Shown in pieces: positions 60,846-64,000 of a DNA stretch of 64,000 bases. Each line of letters begins with the position of its first letter. Position 1 is the first letter of the stretch. The DNA comes from Bacteroidales bacterium (lineage in GTDB: Bacteria > Bacteroidota > Bacteroidia > Bacteroidales > WCHB1-69), in the NCBI GenBank assembly GCA_017395245.1, contig JAFPVR010000116.1:26064-90063 (forward strand), written 5' to 3'. The position numbers were made by a program, and so were the translations under genes. Below the pieces are notes generated by a model. That model saw only the letters and a list, made by a program, of their open reading frames with translations, ran no database searches and was not told the origin of the DNA.

Positions 60846-61851
60846 TGTGTTATATGTCACCACTCCAGAGTCTTATTTGAGCAAAGACGGGCTGAATGTG
60901 GTGGTTTCCGTCAATCAAGAAGAGCGATTCCGAATCCCCATTGTCAACATTGAAGGAATTGTGACCTTCGGTTATATGGGCGCAAGTCCGGGACTGATGA
61001 GGCTCTGTGCCGACAATGGGGTTTCCTTGTCGTTTTTGTCGCCCAACGGTCGTTTCATCGGTCGTTTTCAAGGACCGGTTCATGGAAACGTTTTGCTTAG
61101 GAAAACCCAGTATCAAACTGCTGACAATGAGGATTGTGCCTTGCATTTTGCGCGTCTGTTTGTTGCGGGCAAAATCCAAAATTACAAGGCCATACTTCAG
61201 AGATTCATTCGTGACAATGGCGCCAACAGCGAAGTTGAAGCGGCGATACCATTGTTAGATTCGAGCAAACATCGGGCATTGAACACGAATAATGTTTCAA
61301 GTCTGATTGGGGTTGAAGGCGATGCGGCTAATACCTATTTTGGCGTGTTTCCGAATCTGATTCTCCATCAGAAAGAAGGGTTTCCGTTCCAAGGGAGGAA
61401 CAAACGCCCTCCCAAAGATGCGGTAAATGCCTTGCTCTCGTTCGTTTATACCTTGTTGGCCAACGAAACGGCTGCTGCCTTGGAAACGGTTGGACTTGAT
61501 CCATACGTCGGTTTTCTGCATTCACTAAGACCCGGACGGACCTCGTTGGCTTTGGATTTGATGGAAGAGATGAGGGCTTATTTAGGTGATCGGTTGGTGC
61601 TTTCCCTCATCAATCGCAAGCAAGTGGCACCCAATGATTTTGTGCGGCAGGGCGAAAGTGGTGTAGTGATGACAGAAAACTGTCGCAAGACAGTCCTGAC
61701 CGCGTGGCAAAATAGGAAAAAGGAGACTTTTGTGCATCCGTATTTGGAAGAGAAAATTCCCATCGGACTGCTCCCATACGCCCAAGCATTGCTGCTGGCA
61801 AGGACCATTCGGGGAGATATTGATGATTATCCTGTTTTTTTGATTCGTTAA
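60829..61851 (+). CDS. cas1: Cas1, CRISPR integrase
   Basis: 340 residues. MRKLLNVLYVTTPESYLSKD at the start; the metal-site glutamate in GVEGDAANTYF, the histidine in GFLHSLRPGRTSLALDLME and the acidic residue following it are the active-site motifs. It is the type I-C Cas1. It starts within the end of cas4 and is followed by cas2 after 4 bases. Confidence 0.97.
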   Translation: MRKLLNVLYVTTPESYLSKDGLNVVVSVNQEERFRIPIVNIEGIVTFGYMGASPGLMRLCADNGVSLSFLSPNGRFIGRFQGPVHGNVLLRKTQYQTADNEDCALHFARLFVAGKIQNYKAILQRFIRDNGANSEVEAAIPLLDSSKHRALNTNNVSSLIGVEGDAANTYFGVFPNLILHQKEGFPFQGRNKRPPKDAVNALLSFVYTLLANETAAALETVGLDPYVGFLHSLRPGRTSLALDLMEEMRAYLGDRLVLSLINRKQVAPNDFVRQGESGVVMTENCRKTVLTAWQNRKKETFVHPYLEEKIPIGLLPYAQALLLARTIRGDIDDYPVFLIR

Positions 61852-61855
61852 GACT

Positions 61856-62146
61856 ATGATGGTGCTTATTACATACGATGTGGAGACAGCGACCCTTGCG
61901 GGGGCAAGGCGATTGCGGCGAGTGGCCAAGGAGTGTCAGAATTACGGGCAACGCGTGCAAAATTCTGTGTTTGAATGCGTGTTGACAGAAGCGCAGTACG
62001 CCATGTTGAGAAATAAGATCACCTCGCTTATTGACGAGGAGAAAGACAGTGTCCGTTTCTACTTTCTTGGGAACAACTGGAATAACCGAGTGGAGTTTGT
62101 TGGAAGAAAGACTTCGTTCGATGTTACTTCGGAATTGATAATTTGA
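61856..62146 (+). CDS. cas2: Cas2
   Basis: 96 residues. MMVLITYDVETATLAGARRL with Asp8 of the ferredoxin-like fold, YGQRVQNSVFECVLTEAQY and VEFVGRKTSFD at the end. With Cas1 it forms the spacer-integration complex. Last gene of the operon; the leader and array begin behind it. Confidence 0.97.
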   Translation: MMVLITYDVETATLAGARRLRRVAKECQNYGQRVQNSVFECVLTEAQYAMLRNKITSLIDEEKDSVRFYFLGNNWNNRVEFVGRKTSFDVTSELII

Positions 62147-62314
62147 CGATGCGAACGCCCAGCATTGCAAAAAATATTGTATTTTCGCGCCGCCTGATAA
62201 TGAATGCGTTATCGGATGTCCCGTCGTTGATGATGTTTGTTTTGACGGCAAGCATTTCGGTTCGCGGAGCAGGTGCTCTAAAGCACTGACACACAAATAC
62301 AAAAGAAGCATACA
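62147..62314 (+). promoter_or_regulatory. CRISPR leader
   Basis: 168 bases between the cas2 stop and the first repeat, more AT-rich than the array. A TATTTTCG box at about 62173 may start array transcription. GGTGCTCTAAAGCACTGACA at about 62270 is a short hairpin close to the first repeat. Confidence 0.65.
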
Positions 62315-63999
<1,685 letters not shown>

Positions 64000-64000
64000 C

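Overview
The window is a chromosomal segment of a member of the Bacteroidota, most likely an uncultured Bacteroidales. Evidence: about 14 promoter -7 boxes of the TAnnTTTG type, a type IX secretion (T9SS) C-terminal sorting domain, FISUMP and collagen-like surface proteins, a Na+-NQR complex, and Bacteroidota-style versions of ClpB, LpxB, NqrA-F and a carboxylase alpha subunit. Most of it is GC-rich. The CRISPR-Cas genes, the HEPN/MNT pair and the 3' end of one surface-protein gene are clearly more AT-rich and look acquired. I saw no rRNA, tRNA or transposase.
Layout: 1-1.85 kb, lipoprotein cluster (CsgG-like end, small lipoprotein, DUF4810, DUF799). 1.9-3.9 kb, PLP Cys/Met-metabolism enzyme and a divergent methyltransferase. 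4.1-13.4 kb, nqrA-F, interrupted by a GH29 fucosidase (between A and B) and by a toxin plus Panacea-type antitoxin pair (between D and E). 13.5-22.3 kb, ffh, a small phage-type protein, gpmA, panC-panD, an RprY-like regulator, and a minus-strand run of sodB, hypothetical, tcdA, yqeY and lpxB. 22.5-36.5 kb, a formylglycine-enzyme-like/sialidase fusion, a GNAT enzyme, a frameshifted T9SS protein and a 2.3-kb-codon collagen/tail-fibre/FISUMP surface protein with an amber codon just after its signal peptide. 36.7-44.4 kb, carboxylase alpha subunit, clpB, MNT/HEPN pair and a damaged paralogue of the large surface protein. 44.4-53.8 kb, OPT transporter, deoxynucleoside kinase, kdsB, HU-SPOR protein, pssA, LOG protein, holB and batD. 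54.4-64 kb, a complete type I-C CRISPR-Cas locus (cas3-5-8c-7-4-1-2) followed by 26 identical repeats that run off the right edge.
The least expected content is between the genes. (i) Tandem 7-bp repeats of many different sequences sit at most gene junctions and often form the last codons of genes, including nqrA, B and C. (ii) Palindromes with GTAG...CTAC or TAGGAG...CTCCTA ends occur repeatedly, in places supply stop codons, and twice lie in frame inside proteins. (iii) A 55-bp hairpin element has had its left half amplified 8-fold after clpB and its right half 5-fold before nqrA, and is present once in the cas3 leader. (iv) Upstream of cas3 there are five GCAAG boxes at 11-bp steps followed by five CTTGC boxes in mirror order. 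(v) Two homologous surface-protein genes are each broken in or at the signal peptide by a different single-base change. Function assignments rest on reading motifs by eye; no database search was possible.
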